Source: Betaproteobacteria bacterium (GTDB taxonomy: Bacteria > Pseudomonadota > Gammaproteobacteria > Burkholderiales > SG8-39). From it: a DNA stretch of 64,000 nucleotides. Where the stretch lies: assembly GCA_029883975.1 (NCBI GenBank), contig JAOUIL010000005.1, forward strand, positions 1-64,000, in the 5' to 3' direction. The number at the start of each line of letters is the position of its first letter. Positions within the stretch are counted from its first letter, which is position 1. The notes beneath the pieces are model-generated. The model had not been told where the DNA came from. It did no database searches and saw only the letters and a list, made by a program, of their open reading frames with translations. Shown piece by piece: positions 1-8,390 of the stretch. Made by a program: the position numbers and the translations under genes.

Positions 1-20
1 CGGTAACGGGAAAAACCGTT

Positions 21-701
21 CTATTTCCTGTGCTTGCCAGCGCGGCGGGGGGGGCTCGGGGGGCGCCGGTACTGCAGCAGCGCGCCCGTGCTGCGCTCGA
101 AGGGGTCACGGCGCGTGACCTCCTTCAGTTGGCGGCTGCCGACGAGGCGGAAATGGCGCAGCGCGTCCAACGTCTCCGCGACCTCCCAGGCGTGCTTCGC
201 GCCGCTCGACCAGAGCGCGGGATCGGCGCGGCGCAGGTCGTAGGGCACCGAGTACTCGCGCAACGTCTTGTGTTCGCGCCGGTTGCAGTACTCGTGGAAG
301 TAGGACATGGCGAGCTCGCGCAGGCTCCGGTACACGGGGTCGCGCCAGCGCAGGAATACGCCGTTCGTCTTGGAGATCGCCCCCCAGCAGCCGTGGCGGC
401 GAAACAGCGCCACCACGTGGTCGTAGTCGCGCGTCGCGCGCAGGTCGAGCAGCAGCGGCGGCTCGCCGTGCACCCACAGCGCGGCCGCCGCGAGCATCGC
501 CCCCTCGATGCAGTGCGCGCTGCGCGTGCGCAGCACCTCGCGCACCGGGCGGCAGGTGTCGCCGTTGGGCTCGAAGTTCTGCTTCAGGCCGAAGAGGAAG
601 TCCTGGATCTTGCGAGGGGCATCGAGGCGGCGCAGCACCGCGAACTCGGCCCGCGTGAGGCCGAGGTCTTCGCGCCGCGCAAATCGCCGCCGGGTCGCCA
701 T
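21..701 (-). CDS. Hypothetical protein, possibly transglutaminase-like
   Basis: This is a 226-residue soluble protein with no signal peptide. I do not recognise it with certainty. Residues 61-100 contain a cysteine in an S-A-H-C-I-E-G-A context (C64), then a hydrophobic stretch ending in D86 and a D-Y-D-H motif (H95), followed by G-A-I-S-K-T-N. The cysteine, histidine and aspartate spacing recalls transglutaminase-like cysteine protease folds, but this is inference from pattern only. The C-terminal 20 residues are rich in Pro and Arg. It is transcribed divergently from the ArsR gene at 751, with the ArsR promoter lying just outside its 5' end. It could equally be an uncharacterised family with no enzymatic role. 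Confidence 0.6.
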   Translation of the reverse strand: MATRRRFARREDLGLTRAEFAVLRRLDAPRKIQDFLFGLKQNFEPNGDTCRPVREVLRTRSAHCIEGAMLAAAALWVHGEPPLLLDLRATRDYDHVVALFRRHGCWGAISKTNGVFLRWRDPVYRSLRELAMSYFHEYCNRREHKTLREYSVPYDLRRADPALWSSGAKHAWEVAETLDALRHFRLVGSRQLKEVTRRDPFERSTGALLQYRRPPSPPRRAGKHRK

Positions 702-713
702 GGGAGGCGCATC

Positions 714-762
714 TTGACACGGCCGCCGCGCCGGGTTGATACTTAACCGTATGGTTCAGTAT
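714..762 (+). promoter_or_regulatory. arsR promoter with palindromic operator over the start codon
   Basis: A perfect -35 hexamer TTGACA lies at 714-719 and a -10-like GATACT at 738-743 (18-base spacer). Only seven bases separate the -10 from the ATG at 751, so the mRNA should be leaderless or nearly so. A 24-base near-palindrome at 739-762 (arms ATACTTAACC and GGTTCAGTAT, one mismatch) covers the -10, the predicted transcription start and the start codon. This is the expected place for an autorepressor operator. The geometry is seen directly; repression by the adjacent ArsR protein is inferred. Confidence 0.72.
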
Positions 763-1197
763 CAGGACGCGACCCTCGACCGCGTGTTCGGCGCGCTCGC
801 CGACCCCACGCGGCGCAAGGTGCTGGAGAGCCTCGGGCAGGGCGGCAGCCTCGCGGTGTCGGAGCTCGCCGAGCCGCACGGCATGTCGCTGCCCGGCTTC
901 CTCAAGCACCTGCGGGTGCTCGAGGACGCGGGGCTGATCGCGCGCAACAAGGAAGGCCGCGTGGTGAGCTGCGAGCTGTCGGCCGCGCCGATGAAGGCGG
1001 CCGCGGCCTGGATGCAGCGCTACGAGAAGTTCTGGACCGACAAGCTCGACGCGCTCGCGCGCTACCTGTACCAGCAGGAGGAATTGCAGACATGGAACAA
1101 GCCCGCCTCGCCGAAGAGCCCTCCCTCGTCCTCACGCGCTTCTACCCCGTCGCGCCGGAAAAGGTCTGGCGCGCGTGGACCGACCCGCAGGCGCTGA
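751..1197 (+). CDS. ArsR-family winged-helix transcriptional regulator
   Basis: The protein is 148 residues. Residues 1-95 form an ArsR-type winged helix (L-D-R-V-F-x-A-L-A-D-P-T-R-R at the start, then S-E-L-A and F-L-K-H-L-R-V-L-E, the usual recognition-helix region). No metal-binding cysteine pair is visible, so it belongs to the metal-independent group that usually sits beside START/AHSA1 genes. I chose ATG 751 over a TTG at 736 because the promoter ends seven bases before it. The last ~35 residues are a Ser/Pro/Arg-rich tail read from the 106 bases that overlap the next gene in another frame. This tail is probably not functional. It likely represses the 751-3438 gene group through the palindrome over its own start. 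Confidence 0.88.
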   Translation: MVQYQDATLDRVFGALADPTRRKVLESLGQGGSLAVSELAEPHGMSLPGFLKHLRVLEDAGLIARNKEGRVVSCELSAAPMKAAAAWMQRYEKFWTDKLDALARYLYQQEELQTWNKPASPKSPPSSSRASTPSRRKRSGARGPTRRR

Positions 1198-1544
1198 AGC
1201 GCTGGTGGGGGCCGGGCGACGCCGATCCGGTCGCCGTCGCCGACCTGGACCTGCGCAAGGGCGGGCGCTTCCGCATGGTGTTCGGCGGCGCGCAGGGCAC
1301 TGACCACGAGGTGCAGGGCACCTACTGGGAAGTCGAGCCCAGCCGCAGGCTCGTCTTCACGTGGACCTGGCCGCGCACCACGCCTGAGCGCGAGTCGCTG
1401 GTCACCATCGAGCTGAAGAAGGTGCCGCGCGGCACCGAGCTCCACTTCCGCCACGAGCAGCTGTTCGACGAGGCGGTGCGCGACGGCCACCGCCGCGGCT
1501 GGACCGAGTCCTTCATCAAGCTGGAGCAATTCCTTCGCAGCTGA
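1092..1544 (+). CDS. SRPBCC (AHSA1-like START-fold) protein, first of four
   Basis: This 150-residue protein has the hallmark opening of the AHSA1/START superfamily: R-F-Y-P-V-A-P-E-K-V-W-R-A-W-T-D-P near residues 16-32 and L-K-R-W-W-G-P-G. The fold makes a deep hydrophobic cavity that binds small ligands or client proteins; the ligand is unknown here. A strong ribosome site (AGGAGG) sits ten bases before the ATG, inside the end of the arsR gene. Overlap with arsR suggests coupled translation and shared repression. No catalytic motif is visible, so a specific activity cannot be given. Confidence 0.85.
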   Translation: MEQARLAEEPSLVLTRFYPVAPEKVWRAWTDPQALKRWWGPGDADPVAVADLDLRKGGRFRMVFGGAQGTDHEVQGTYWEVEPSRRLVFTWTWPRTTPERESLVTIELKKVPRGTELHFRHEQLFDEAVRDGHRRGWTESFIKLEQFLRS

Positions 1545-1561
1545 ACGACCGAGGAGAGATC

Positions 1562-1921
1562 ATGGCTTACGTAGACGGTTTCCTGACGCCGGTGCCGAAG
1601 AACAAGCTCGCGGCCTACAAGCGCGTCGCGACGAAGATGGGCCGCATCATGCGCGAGCACGGCGCGCTCGAGTTCCGCGAGTGCGTCGCCGACGACGTGA
1701 AGTGGGGCAAGCGCACCTCGTTTCCGCGCGCCGTCAAGCAGCGCGCCGGCGAGACGGTGTTCTTCTCCTACATCGTGTTCAAGTCGCGCGCGCACCGCGA
1801 CCGCGTGAACGCGCGCGTGATGAAGGACAAGCGCGTGCTGCCGATGATGGACCCGAAGACCTTTCCCTTCGACGGCAAGCGCATGATCTACGGCGGCTTC
1901 CGCGTGCTGGTGGACAAATGA
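1562..1921 (+). CDS. DUF1428 family protein
   Basis: The 119-residue protein begins M-A-Y-V-D-G-F and includes G-A-L-E-F-R-E-C and F-S-Y-I-V-F-K-S-R-A-H-R-D, the characteristic pattern of the DUF1428 family, which has a ferredoxin-like alpha/beta-barrel fold. The biochemical role is not known. A GAGGAGAG ribosome site precedes the ATG. Its stop codon overlaps the next START-fold gene by four bases (ATGA), so it is part of the ArsR-controlled group. The family often sits beside AHSA1-like genes, which fits a shared stress or small-molecule function. Confidence 0.82.
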   Translation: MAYVDGFLTPVPKNKLAAYKRVATKMGRIMREHGALEFRECVADDVKWGKRTSFPRAVKQRAGETVFFSYIVFKSRAHRDRVNARVMKDKRVLPMMDPKTFPFDGKRMIYGGFRVLVDK

Positions 1922-2412
1922 AGACCGACACCGCCCCGTTCGTGATCACGCGCTCGGTCGGCGCGCCGCGCGCGCGCGTCTGGCAGGCCTGGACCGAAGT
2001 CGAGCACCTCAAGCACTGGTGGGGCCCGAAGGGCTTCGTGGTGGCGCGGTGCACGGTGGACCTGCGCCCCGGCGGGCTGATGCACTACTGCCTGCGCGCG
2101 CCCGACGGCTCCGAGATGTGGGGCCGGTTCCTCTATCGCGAGATCGTCAAGCCCGAAAAGCTCGTCTGGGTGAACTCCTTCTCCGACGAGCAGGGCGGCG
2201 TCACGCGCCACCCGATGGCGCCCGGCTGGCCGCGCGAGCTGCTCACCACGGTGACTTTCGCCGAGCAGGGCAAGGGCACGCTGATCACGGTGAGCTGGGT
2301 GCCGATCAACGCGAGCGACGACGAGCGCTGCATCTTCGACGAGGGCCGCGCCAGCATGAACCAGGGCTGGAGCGGGACCTTCGAGAACCTCGAGCACTTC
2401 CTCGCGCTATGA
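1918..2412 (+). CDS. SRPBCC (AHSA1-like START-fold) protein, second copy
   Basis: The protein is 164 residues with the family signature R-V-W-Q-A-W-T-E-V-E-H-L-K-H-W-W-G-P-K-G-F near residues 20-41. It also contains R-P-G-G-L-M-H-Y-C, shared with the following paralogue. The open frame extends upstream, but the ATG at 1918 gives the domain its normal N terminus and overlaps the DUF1428 stop (ATGA), indicating translational coupling. It resembles the gene at 2409 more than the one at 1092. The ligand is unknown. Confidence 0.86.
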   Translation: MKTDTAPFVITRSVGAPRARVWQAWTEVEHLKHWWGPKGFVVARCTVDLRPGGLMHYCLRAPDGSEMWGRFLYREIVKPEKLVWVNSFSDEQGGVTRHPMAPGWPRELLTTVTFAEQGKGTLITVSWVPINASDDERCIFDEGRASMNQGWSGTFENLEHFLAL

Positions 2413-2888
2413 ATCACACGCCGGCCGCGCCACGGCGCGAATACACCGTCAATGCCGAGCGCGTCTTCGACGCGCCGCGCGAGCGCGTGTTCGCGGCCTG
2501 GACGCGCGCCGAGCACCTCGCGCACTGGTTCGGGCCGCGCGGCTTCACGATCCATTCCTGCGAGGCCGACGCGCGGCCCGGGGGCCTGTTCCGCCTGTGC
2601 ATGCGCTCGCCCGACGGGCAGGACTACTGGGTGCGCGGCAGCTACCGCGAGGTCGCGCCGCCTGCGCGAGTGGTAATTCATTGCTTTGCCGACGACGCGC
2701 GCGGCATGCAGCGGCTGGAAGAAGTGATCACCGTGTCGCTTGCCGAGGAAGACGGCAAGACCCGCCTCTCGCTGCATGCGACCGCGGCCGGGACCGGTCC
2801 CGAGGCCGCGGCGATGCTCGACGGCATGGAGCAGGGCTGGAGCGAGACGCTCGAGCGCCTGCGCGAACGCAGCAGAACCATCAACTGA
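2409..2888 (+). CDS. SRPBCC (AHSA1-like START-fold) protein, third copy
   Basis: The protein is 159 residues. Its N-terminal part reads V-F-D-A-P-R-E-R-V-F-A-A-W-T-R-A-E-H-L-A-H-W-F-G-P, followed by R-P-G-G-L-F-R-L-C-M-R-S-P-D-G, closely paralleling the preceding gene. The C terminus has the usual final helix (M-E-Q-G-W-S-E-T-L-E-R-L). The start ATG at 2409 overlaps the previous stop by four bases. The two genes probably arose by tandem duplication and then diverged. The natural ligand or client is unknown. Confidence 0.86.
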   Translation: MNHTPAAPRREYTVNAERVFDAPRERVFAAWTRAEHLAHWFGPRGFTIHSCEADARPGGLFRLCMRSPDGQDYWVRGSYREVAPPARVVIHCFADDARGMQRLEEVITVSLAEEDGKTRLSLHATAAGTGPEAAAMLDGMEQGWSETLERLRERSRTIN

Positions 2889-2904
2889 AGAGAGGAAACG
2901 CATC

Positions 2905-3438
2905 ATGCTGGTGAAGGTCCTGATTGGTGTTGCCGTGGTGGTCGTGGCGCTGACGGCGTACGTCGCGACGCGTCCGGGCGAATTCAGCGTTTCGCGCTCG
3001 GCGACGTTTGCCGCGCCCGCGCCCGCCGTGTTCGCGCAGGTCAACGAGCTGCGCAAGTGGAAGGCCTGGTCGCCTTGGGCGAAGAAGGACCCGCAGGCGA
3101 AGGAGAGCTTCGAGGGGCCCGCCGCCGGCACCGGCGCGAGCATGTCCTGGGCCGGCAACCAGGAGGTGGGCGAGGGGCGCATGACGATCGTCGAGAGCCG
3201 CGCGGCGGAGCTGGTGCGCTTCAAGCTCGAGTTCTTCAAGCCGTTCGCCGCCACGAATACGGCGGTGTTCGAATTCAGGCCCGAGGCCCAGGGCACGCGG
3301 GTCACCTGGACCATGAACGGACAGAACAATTTCATCGGCAAGGCCATGTGCCTGTTCTTCGACATGGACAAGATGGTCGGCGGCGATTTCGAGCAGGGCC
3401 TCGCCGGCATCCGCCAGATCGTCGAAGCGAAATCGTGA
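2905..3438 (+). CDS. Membrane-anchored SRPBCC (polyketide cyclase-like) protein
   Basis: The 177-residue protein starts with a single hydrophobic segment (residues 2-21) followed by a START-type domain with the W-K-A-W-S-P-W-A-K-K-D-P motif, typical of the polyketide_cyc2 subgroup. It is more distant from the three upstream AHSA1-like proteins. The N-terminal segment suggests inner-membrane anchoring with the domain facing the periplasm. I chose the ATG at 2905 because it follows an AGAGAGGAAA ribosome site and lies just after the previous stop. It is the last gene of the ArsR-controlled group. Function unknown. Confidence 0.83.
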   Translation: MLVKVLIGVAVVVVALTAYVATRPGEFSVSRSATFAAPAPAVFAQVNELRKWKAWSPWAKKDPQAKESFEGPAAGTGASMSWAGNQEVGEGRMTIVESRAAELVRFKLEFFKPFAATNTAVFEFRPEAQGTRVTWTMNGQNNFIGKAMCLFFDMDKMVGGDFEQGLAGIRQIVEAKS

Positions 3439-3506
3439 CCACAGCAAGGCAGGGCATCACGCCGTTCCTCTGGTTCGACGCGGCGTGAAAACCCCCCTTG
3501 TGGGCA

Positions 3507-3520
3507 TGTATATGCATACA
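3507..3520 (+). repeat. Short inverted repeat upstream of the DUF427 gene
   Basis: TGTAT and ATACA flank a four-base centre in an AT-rich pocket about 30 bases before the DUF427 start. The pocket may hold the promoter or a regulator site. The next bases give TACAGT, a weak -10 match. The symmetry is seen; any function is speculative. Confidence 0.3.
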
Positions 3521-3547
3521 GTAACCTGAGGTTGATCTCCGCCCGCC

Positions 3548-3922
3548 ATGGCGAACCCCGCTCCCGGCTTCCAGAAGGTCCCGCGCAGCCACATCGCGAC
3601 GCGCCCCGCAGGCCGGCGCGTGCGCGTGACGCTCGGCGGCGAGGTGCTCGCCGAATCGCGCGAGGCGGTCGAGCTGCTCGAAGGCGGCCACGCCCCCGTC
3701 TATTACCTGCCGCGCAAGGACGTGCGGATGGGGCGGCTCATCGCCTCCCCGCACACGACCTACTGCCCCTACAAGGGCACCGCGTCGTACTTTTCGGTCG
3801 CCGGCGGGCCCGAAAACGCGGCCTGGAGCTACGAGCAACCGTACGACGAGATGCAGGACATCCGCGCGCTGCTCGCGTTCTACCCGAGGAAGGTGGATGC
3901 GATCACGATCTCCGACGACTAG
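3548..3922 (+). CDS. DUF427 domain protein
   Basis: The 124-residue protein has the DUF427 hallmarks: a beta-rich core with V-R-V-T-L-G-G-E-V-L-A-E-S, then V-Y-Y-L-P-R-K-D-V-R-M and T-Y-C-P-Y-K-G-T-A-S-Y-F-S-V, followed by W-S-Y-E-Q-P-Y-D-E-M. Family members are small soluble proteins with no established biochemical role. It stands alone between the START cluster and the efflux operon. The ATG at 3548 is the natural start, although a clear Shine-Dalgarno sequence is not obvious. Confidence 0.85.
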   Translation: MANPAPGFQKVPRSHIATRPAGRRVRVTLGGEVLAESREAVELLEGGHAPVYYLPRKDVRMGRLIASPHTTYCPYKGTASYFSVAGGPENAAWSYEQPYDEMQDIRALLAFYPRKVDAITISDD

Positions 3923-4016
3923 GGCGTACCGGATCGGGCGCGAAATGAAACACGGCTGAAACAGCAATTGCGGCAGCGCCGCGTAAAATCGCCCCCTCTC
4001 CAAGGCCCCGATTCTC

Positions 4017-5189
4017 ATGCGCATTGAATTGTCTTTCGTCGTCCTGATCTCCATCGCGCTCGCCGGCTGCGGCCCGTCGAGCGGCAACCAGGGGCACGGT
4101 GGTCCCGGCGGCGGCATGCCGCCGGCGGCCGTGAGCACCATGACGGTGCAGCCGAAGACGGTGCTTGCGCCGTTCGAGTACACGGGCCAGACGGCGGGCT
4201 CGCGCGAAGTCGAGGTGCGAGCGCGCGTGCGCGGCATCCTCGTGTCGCGCAACTTCACCGAGGGCGGCACGGTGAAGAAGGGCCAGTCGCTCTACACGAT
4301 CGACCGCGCGCCGTTCGAGGCCGCGCTGGCCAAGGCGGAAGCCGATCTCGCCGGCGCGCAGGCCCGGCTCGCGCAGGCGCGGCGCAACGTGGCGCGCCTC
4401 GGTCCCCTGCACGCCGAGAGCGCGGTGAGCCAGAAGGACTACGACGACGCGGTGTCCGCCGAAACGATCGGCGCGGCCGACCTCAAGGCGGTGGAGGCAA
4501 GGCTGCTCGAAGCGCGCCTCGACCTCGCGTATGCGCGCGTGGAAGCGCCCGTGTCGGGCATCGCGGGGCGCTCGCTGCCGTCGGAAGGCACCCTGATCTC
4601 GGGGCCGGAAGTCCTGCTCACGCGCATCACGCAGGTGGATCCGATCTGGGTGAACTTCGGCATCCCGGACGCCGATCGGCTGATGATGCGCCGCGAGGCG
4701 GAGGCGGGGCGCCTGGTGCTGCCCAGGGACGGGCGCTTCGAGGTGCGCGTGCAACTCGCCGACGGGCAGGTGTACGGCCGCACCGGCTGGCTCGCGTTCT
4801 CCGACGTGCGCGTGTCGGGCTCGACCGGCACGAGCGACGCGCGCGCGGTGCTGCCCAATGCGGAGGGCAGGCTGCATCCCGGCCAGTTCGTCCGCGTGAC
4901 GCTCTCGGGCGCGACGCGCCCCGGCGCCGTGCTCGTGCCGCAGCGCGCCGTGCTCGAAGGTCCGCAGGGCAAGTTCGTGTACGTGGTGGACGACAAGGGC
5001 ACCGCGCAGCCGCGCCCGGTCGAACTCGGCGAGTGGGCCGGCAGCGACTGGATCGTCACCGGCGGCCTGAAGGGCGGCGAGCGCGTGATCATCGACGGCG
5101 TCATGCGCATCGGGCCGGGGTCGCCGGTGCAGGCCACCGACGTGAACGCCAAGCCGGCGGCGCAGGCGGCACAGGCGGCGAAGCAGTAG
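4017..5189 (+). CDS. RND efflux periplasmic adaptor (lipoprotein)
   Basis: The 390-residue membrane-fusion protein of the AcrA/MexA type links the inner-membrane pump to the outer-membrane channel. A lipoprotein signal is visible (I-A-L-A-G-C, lipobox cysteine at residue 17). The barrel-sandwich hybrid starts around V-E-V-R-A-R-V-R-G. A helical hairpin follows at roughly residues 100-165 (A-L-A-K-A-E-A-D-L-A-G-A-Q-A-R-L and Y-D-D-A), then the lipoyl second half and beta-barrel with G-R-S-L-P-S-E-G-T. A TAAAAT -10-like sequence lies at 3984-3989. It is the first gene of a three-gene operon. The substrate cannot be told from sequence. Confidence 0.93.
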   Translation: MRIELSFVVLISIALAGCGPSSGNQGHGGPGGGMPPAAVSTMTVQPKTVLAPFEYTGQTAGSREVEVRARVRGILVSRNFTEGGTVKKGQSLYTIDRAPFEAALAKAEADLAGAQARLAQARRNVARLGPLHAESAVSQKDYDDAVSAETIGAADLKAVEARLLEARLDLAYARVEAPVSGIAGRSLPSEGTLISGPEVLLTRITQVDPIWVNFGIPDADRLMMRREAEAGRLVLPRDGRFEVRVQLADGQVYGRTGWLAFSDVRVSGSTGTSDARAVLPNAEGRLHPGQFVRVTLSGATRPGAVLVPQRAVLEGPQGKFVYVVDDKGTAQPRPVELGEWAGSDWIVTGGLKGGERVIIDGVMRIGPGSPVQATDVNAKPAAQAAQAAKQ

Positions 5190-5192
5190 CGC

Positions 5193-8100
5193 ATGTTCTC
5201 CCGCTTCTTCATCGACCGCCCGATCTTCGCGGCGGTGCTCTCGATCTTCATCGTCATCGCGGGGCTGGCCGCGATGCGCACGCTGCCGGTCGCCCAGTAC
5301 CCGGAGATCGCGCCGCCGATGGTGACCGTGCAGGCGCTCTACCCCGGGGCTTCCGCGCAGGTTCTCGAGCAGACCGTGGCCGCGCCGCTCGAGAACCAGA
5401 TCAACGGCGTCGAGGACATGCTGTACATGAGCTCGACCTCGAGCTCGAACGGCCAAGTGCAGATCCAGGTGACCTTCGAGATCGGCACCGACATCGACCA
5501 GGCGGCGCTCAACGTCAACAACCGCGTCAAGCAGGCCGAGCCGCGCCTGCCGCTGGAAGTGCGCCGCCAGGGCGTGACGGTGGAGAAGGGCTCCTCGGCC
5601 TTTCTGCAGGTGATCGCCTTCTACTCGCCGGGGCAGCGCTTCGACGACATCTACGTCTCCAACTACGTGACGCTGCAGGTGCTCGACCTGCTGAAGCGCG
5701 TGCCGGGCACTACCGGCGTCGTGAACTGGGGCGCGAAGGACTACGCCATGCGCATCTGGCTGAAGCCCGACCGCATGACGCGCCACGGCGTCGCCGCGTC
5801 GGACGTGGTGCGTGCGCTGAACGAGCAGAACGCGCAGTTCGCCGCCGGCAAGGTCGGCCAGTCGCCGGCGCCGGCCGGCCAGGAGCTGGTCTACACGGTC
5901 ACCACCAGGGGCCGGCTGGCGGATCCCGCGGAGTTCGGCGAGGTCATCCTGCGCGCGGGCGCCGATGGCTCCGCGCTGCGCCTGAAGGACGTGGCGCGCG
6001 TCGAGCTGGCGGCGCGCGACTACGAGTTCATCGGCCGCATCAATGGCCAGCCGGCGACGCTGGTCGGCATCTTCCTGCAGCCCGGCGCCAACGCGCTCGA
6101 GGTGGCGGCGGAGGTCAAGCGCACCGTGGCGCGCGCCGCCGAGCGCTTCCCCGAGGGCCTCGAGTACTCGATCCCCTACGACACCACGCGCTTCGTCGAG
6201 GTGTCGATCCGCGAGGTGGTGAAGACGCTCGGCGAGGCGATGCTGCTCGTCTTTCTCGTCGTGTACCTCTTCCTGCAGAGCTGGCGCGCGACGCTCATCC
6301 CGTTCGCCGCGGTACCGGTGTCGCTGATCGGCACCTTCGCCGGGCTGTACCTGCTCGGCTACTCCATCAACACGCTGACCTTGTTCGGCATGGTGCTGGC
6401 GATCGGCATCGTGGTGGACGACGCGATCGTCGTGCTGGAGAACGTCGAGCGCATCATGCACGAGGAGGGGCTCGCGCCGCGCGAGGCGGCGATCAAGGCG
6501 ATGCGCGAGGTGACCAGCCCGATCATCGCCATCGTGCTCGTGCTGTGCGCGGTGTTCGTGCCGATCGCCTTCATCGGCGGGCTCGCCGGCGAGCTGTACC
6601 GCCAGTTCGCGGTCACCATCTCCATCGCGGTGGTGATCTCCGGCATGGTGGCGCTCACGCTCACGCCGGCGCTGTGCGTTACCGTGCTGAAGAGCGGCAC
6701 GCGCGCCGAGCGCGGCCTGTTCGCCGGCTTCAACCGCTTCTTCGCCCGGCTCACCGACCGCTACGAGGACGGCGTGGCGTGGATGATCCGGCGCGGCGCG
6801 ATCGGCCTCGCGCTGTTCGCCGGCATGGTGGCGCTCGCCGCGGGGCTTTGGCGCATCACGCCCGGGAGCCTCGTGCCCGACGAGGACCAGGGCTTCTACA
6901 TCGCCGCGGCGGTGCTGCCCGACGGCGCGACGATCGAGCGCACCGACCGCGTGGTGGGCGAGGTGGTGAAGGCGATCCGCTCCAACCGGGACAACCTCGA
7001 CGTGGTCGCCTTCAGCGGCTTCGACCTGCTGGCCGGGGGCTTTCGCAACAACGCCGCCACCATCTTCGTCACGCAGAAGCACTGGGACGAGCGCGACACG
7101 GCCACGCCGCAGCTGGTGATGGACTTCTTCATGAAGACCGCGCACATCCAGGAGGGCCTGGTGTTCGCCTTCGGGCCGCCGGCGATCTTCGGCCTGGGCA
7201 CCGCGGGCGGCTTCGAGCTGTACCTGCAGAACCGCGGCGAAGGCGGGCCGCAGCGCCTGGCGCAGGTGATGCAGCAGTTCATGGGCGCGGCGTCGCAGGA
7301 CCCGCAGCTCGGCATGGTGCAGACGCCCTGGCGCGCCGCCGTGCCGCAGCTCTCGGTGGACGTGGATCGCGAGAAAGCCAAGGCGCTCGGCGTGTCGCTG
7401 GAAGAGCTGTACGGCACGCTGGCCGCCACCATGGGCACCTACTACGTGAACGACTTCAACAAGTACGGCCGCACCTGGCAGGTGCTGATGTCGGCCGAGC
7501 CCGCGTACCGCAACCGCCCCGACGACATCGGCAAGGTGTATGTGAAGAGCGCCGGCGGCGAGATGGTGCCGCTTGCCGCGCTGGCGCGCGTGCGCTACTC
7601 CGCCGGCCCGGATGCGCTCGACCGCTTCAACAACCTGCCCGCGGTGAAGATCTTCGGCCAGGGCCGCCCCGGGGTGTCCACCGGCCAGGCGCTCGAGGCG
7701 GTCGAGCGGGTGGCCGACAAGGTGCTGCCGGCGGACTTCAGCCTCGATTGGGCGGGCGCCTCGTTCCAGGAGAAGCGCTCGGCGGGCACCTCGGGCGTCG
7801 CGCTCGGCCTCGCGGTGGTCATGGTGTTCCTCATCCTCGCCGCGCAGTACGAGAAATGGTCGCTGCCGCTCTCGGTGCTGCTCGCCATGCCCTTCGGCAC
7901 CTTCGGCGCGCTCGCCGCGGTGTGGCTGCGCGGCCTTTCCAACGACGTGTACTTCCAGATCGGCCTGGTGACGCTGCTCGGCCTGGCGGCGAAGAACGCC
8001 ATCCTGATCGTCGAGTACGCCTCGCTCAAGCACCACGAGGGCCTGTCGGCCTCGGCGGCGGCGGTGGAAGCCGCGCGCCTCAGGTTCCGCCCGATCCTGA

Positions 8101-8390
8101 TGACCTCGCTCGCCTTCATCTTCGGCGTGCTGCCGCTCGCCCTGTCCGCCGGCGCGGGGGCGGGCGCGCGCCATTCGGTGGGCACGGGGGTGGTGGGCGG
8201 CATGCTCGCCGCGACCTTCCTCGCGATATTCTTCGTGCCGATGTTCTTCAAGCTGTTCAGCGACCGGCACCTCACCGAGCCGCGCTCCACTGCGCAGATC
8301 AAGGACGAGGCGGCGCAGGCGCGCGCCATCACGCACAAGGCGACGCCGGCGCCGCACCACGCGCCGCACCCGGGGCCCGGCAGTGCGTAG
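5193..8390 (+). CDS. RND multidrug efflux permease (HAE1 family)
   Basis: The 1065-residue inner-membrane proton/drug antiporter belongs to the AcrB/MexB/MexF family. The protein opens with F-F-I-D-R-P-I-F-A-A-V-L-S, the classic first helix. Two periplasmic loops follow TM1 and TM7. The fourth helix carries the G-I-V-V-D-D-A-I-V-V-L-E-N-V proton-relay motif with adjacent aspartates, and the second half repeats the pattern (A-A-K-N-A-I-L-I-V-E). Length matches full-size family members. It starts three bases after the adaptor stop, and its own stop overlaps the outer-membrane gene by eight bases, so the three genes are expressed together. Confidence 0.95.
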   Translation: MFSRFFIDRPIFAAVLSIFIVIAGLAAMRTLPVAQYPEIAPPMVTVQALYPGASAQVLEQTVAAPLENQINGVEDMLYMSSTSSSNGQVQIQVTFEIGTDIDQAALNVNNRVKQAEPRLPLEVRRQGVTVEKGSSAFLQVIAFYSPGQRFDDIYVSNYVTLQVLDLLKRVPGTTGVVNWGAKDYAMRIWLKPDRMTRHGVAASDVVRALNEQNAQFAAGKVGQSPAPAGQELVYTVTTRGRLADPAEFGEVILRAGADGSALRLKDVARVELAARDYEFIGRINGQPATLVGIFLQPGANALEVAAEVKRTVARAAERFPEGLEYSIPYDTTRFVEVSIREVVKTLGEAMLLVFLVVYLFLQSWRATLIPFAAVPVSLIGTFAGLYLLGYSINTLTLFGMVLAIGIVVDDAIVVLENVERIMHEEGLAPREAAIKAMREVTSPIIAIVLVLCAVFVPIAFIGGLAGELYRQFAVTISIAVVISGMVALTLTPALCVTVLKSGTRAERGLFAGFNRFFARLTDRYEDGVAWMIRRGAIGLALFAGMVALAAGLWRITPGSLVPDEDQGFYIAAAVLPDGATIERTDRVVGEVVKAIRSNRDNLDVVAFSGFDLLAGGFRNNAATIFVTQKHWDERDTATPQLVMDFFMKTAHIQEGLVFAFGPPAIFGLGTAGGFELYLQNRGEGGPQRLAQVMQQFMGAASQDPQLGMVQTPWRAAVPQLSVDVDREKAKALGVSLEELYGTLAATMGTYYVNDFNKYGRTWQVLMSAEPAYRNRPDDIGKVYVKSAGGEMVPLAALARVRYSAGPDALDRFNNLPAVKIFGQGRPGVSTGQALEAVERVADKVLPADFSLDWAGASFQEKRSAGTSGVALGLAVVMVFLILAAQYEKWSLPLSVLLAMPFGTFGALAAVWLRGLSNDVYFQIGLVTLLGLAAKNAILIVEYASLKHHEGLSASAAAVEAARLRFRPILMTSLAFIFGVLPLALSAGAGAGARHSVGTGVVGGMLAATFLAIFFVPMFFKLFSDRHLTEPRSTAQIKDEAAQARAITHKATPAPHHAPHPGPGSA

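Noticed and set aside
736-750. A TTG at 736 as the arsR start.
   Set aside because: It lies upstream of the predicted -10 region and start site; ATG 751 fits the family and the promoter.
1092-1197. A frameshift joining arsR and the first START-fold gene into a fusion.
   Set aside because: The START gene has its own strong ribosome site and ATG, and arsR needs no further domain. Fusion remains possible only if reads show an indel.
3903-8369. A very long open frame (about 1488 codons) on the minus strand opposite the efflux pump.
   Set aside because: It is an artefact of high GC content: the product is low-complexity and rich in Arg, His, Glu and Ala, and the plus strand holds clear RND genes. 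Similar long antisense frames elsewhere (for example 11309-14074, 14371-16815, 33828-36647) were rejected for the same reason.
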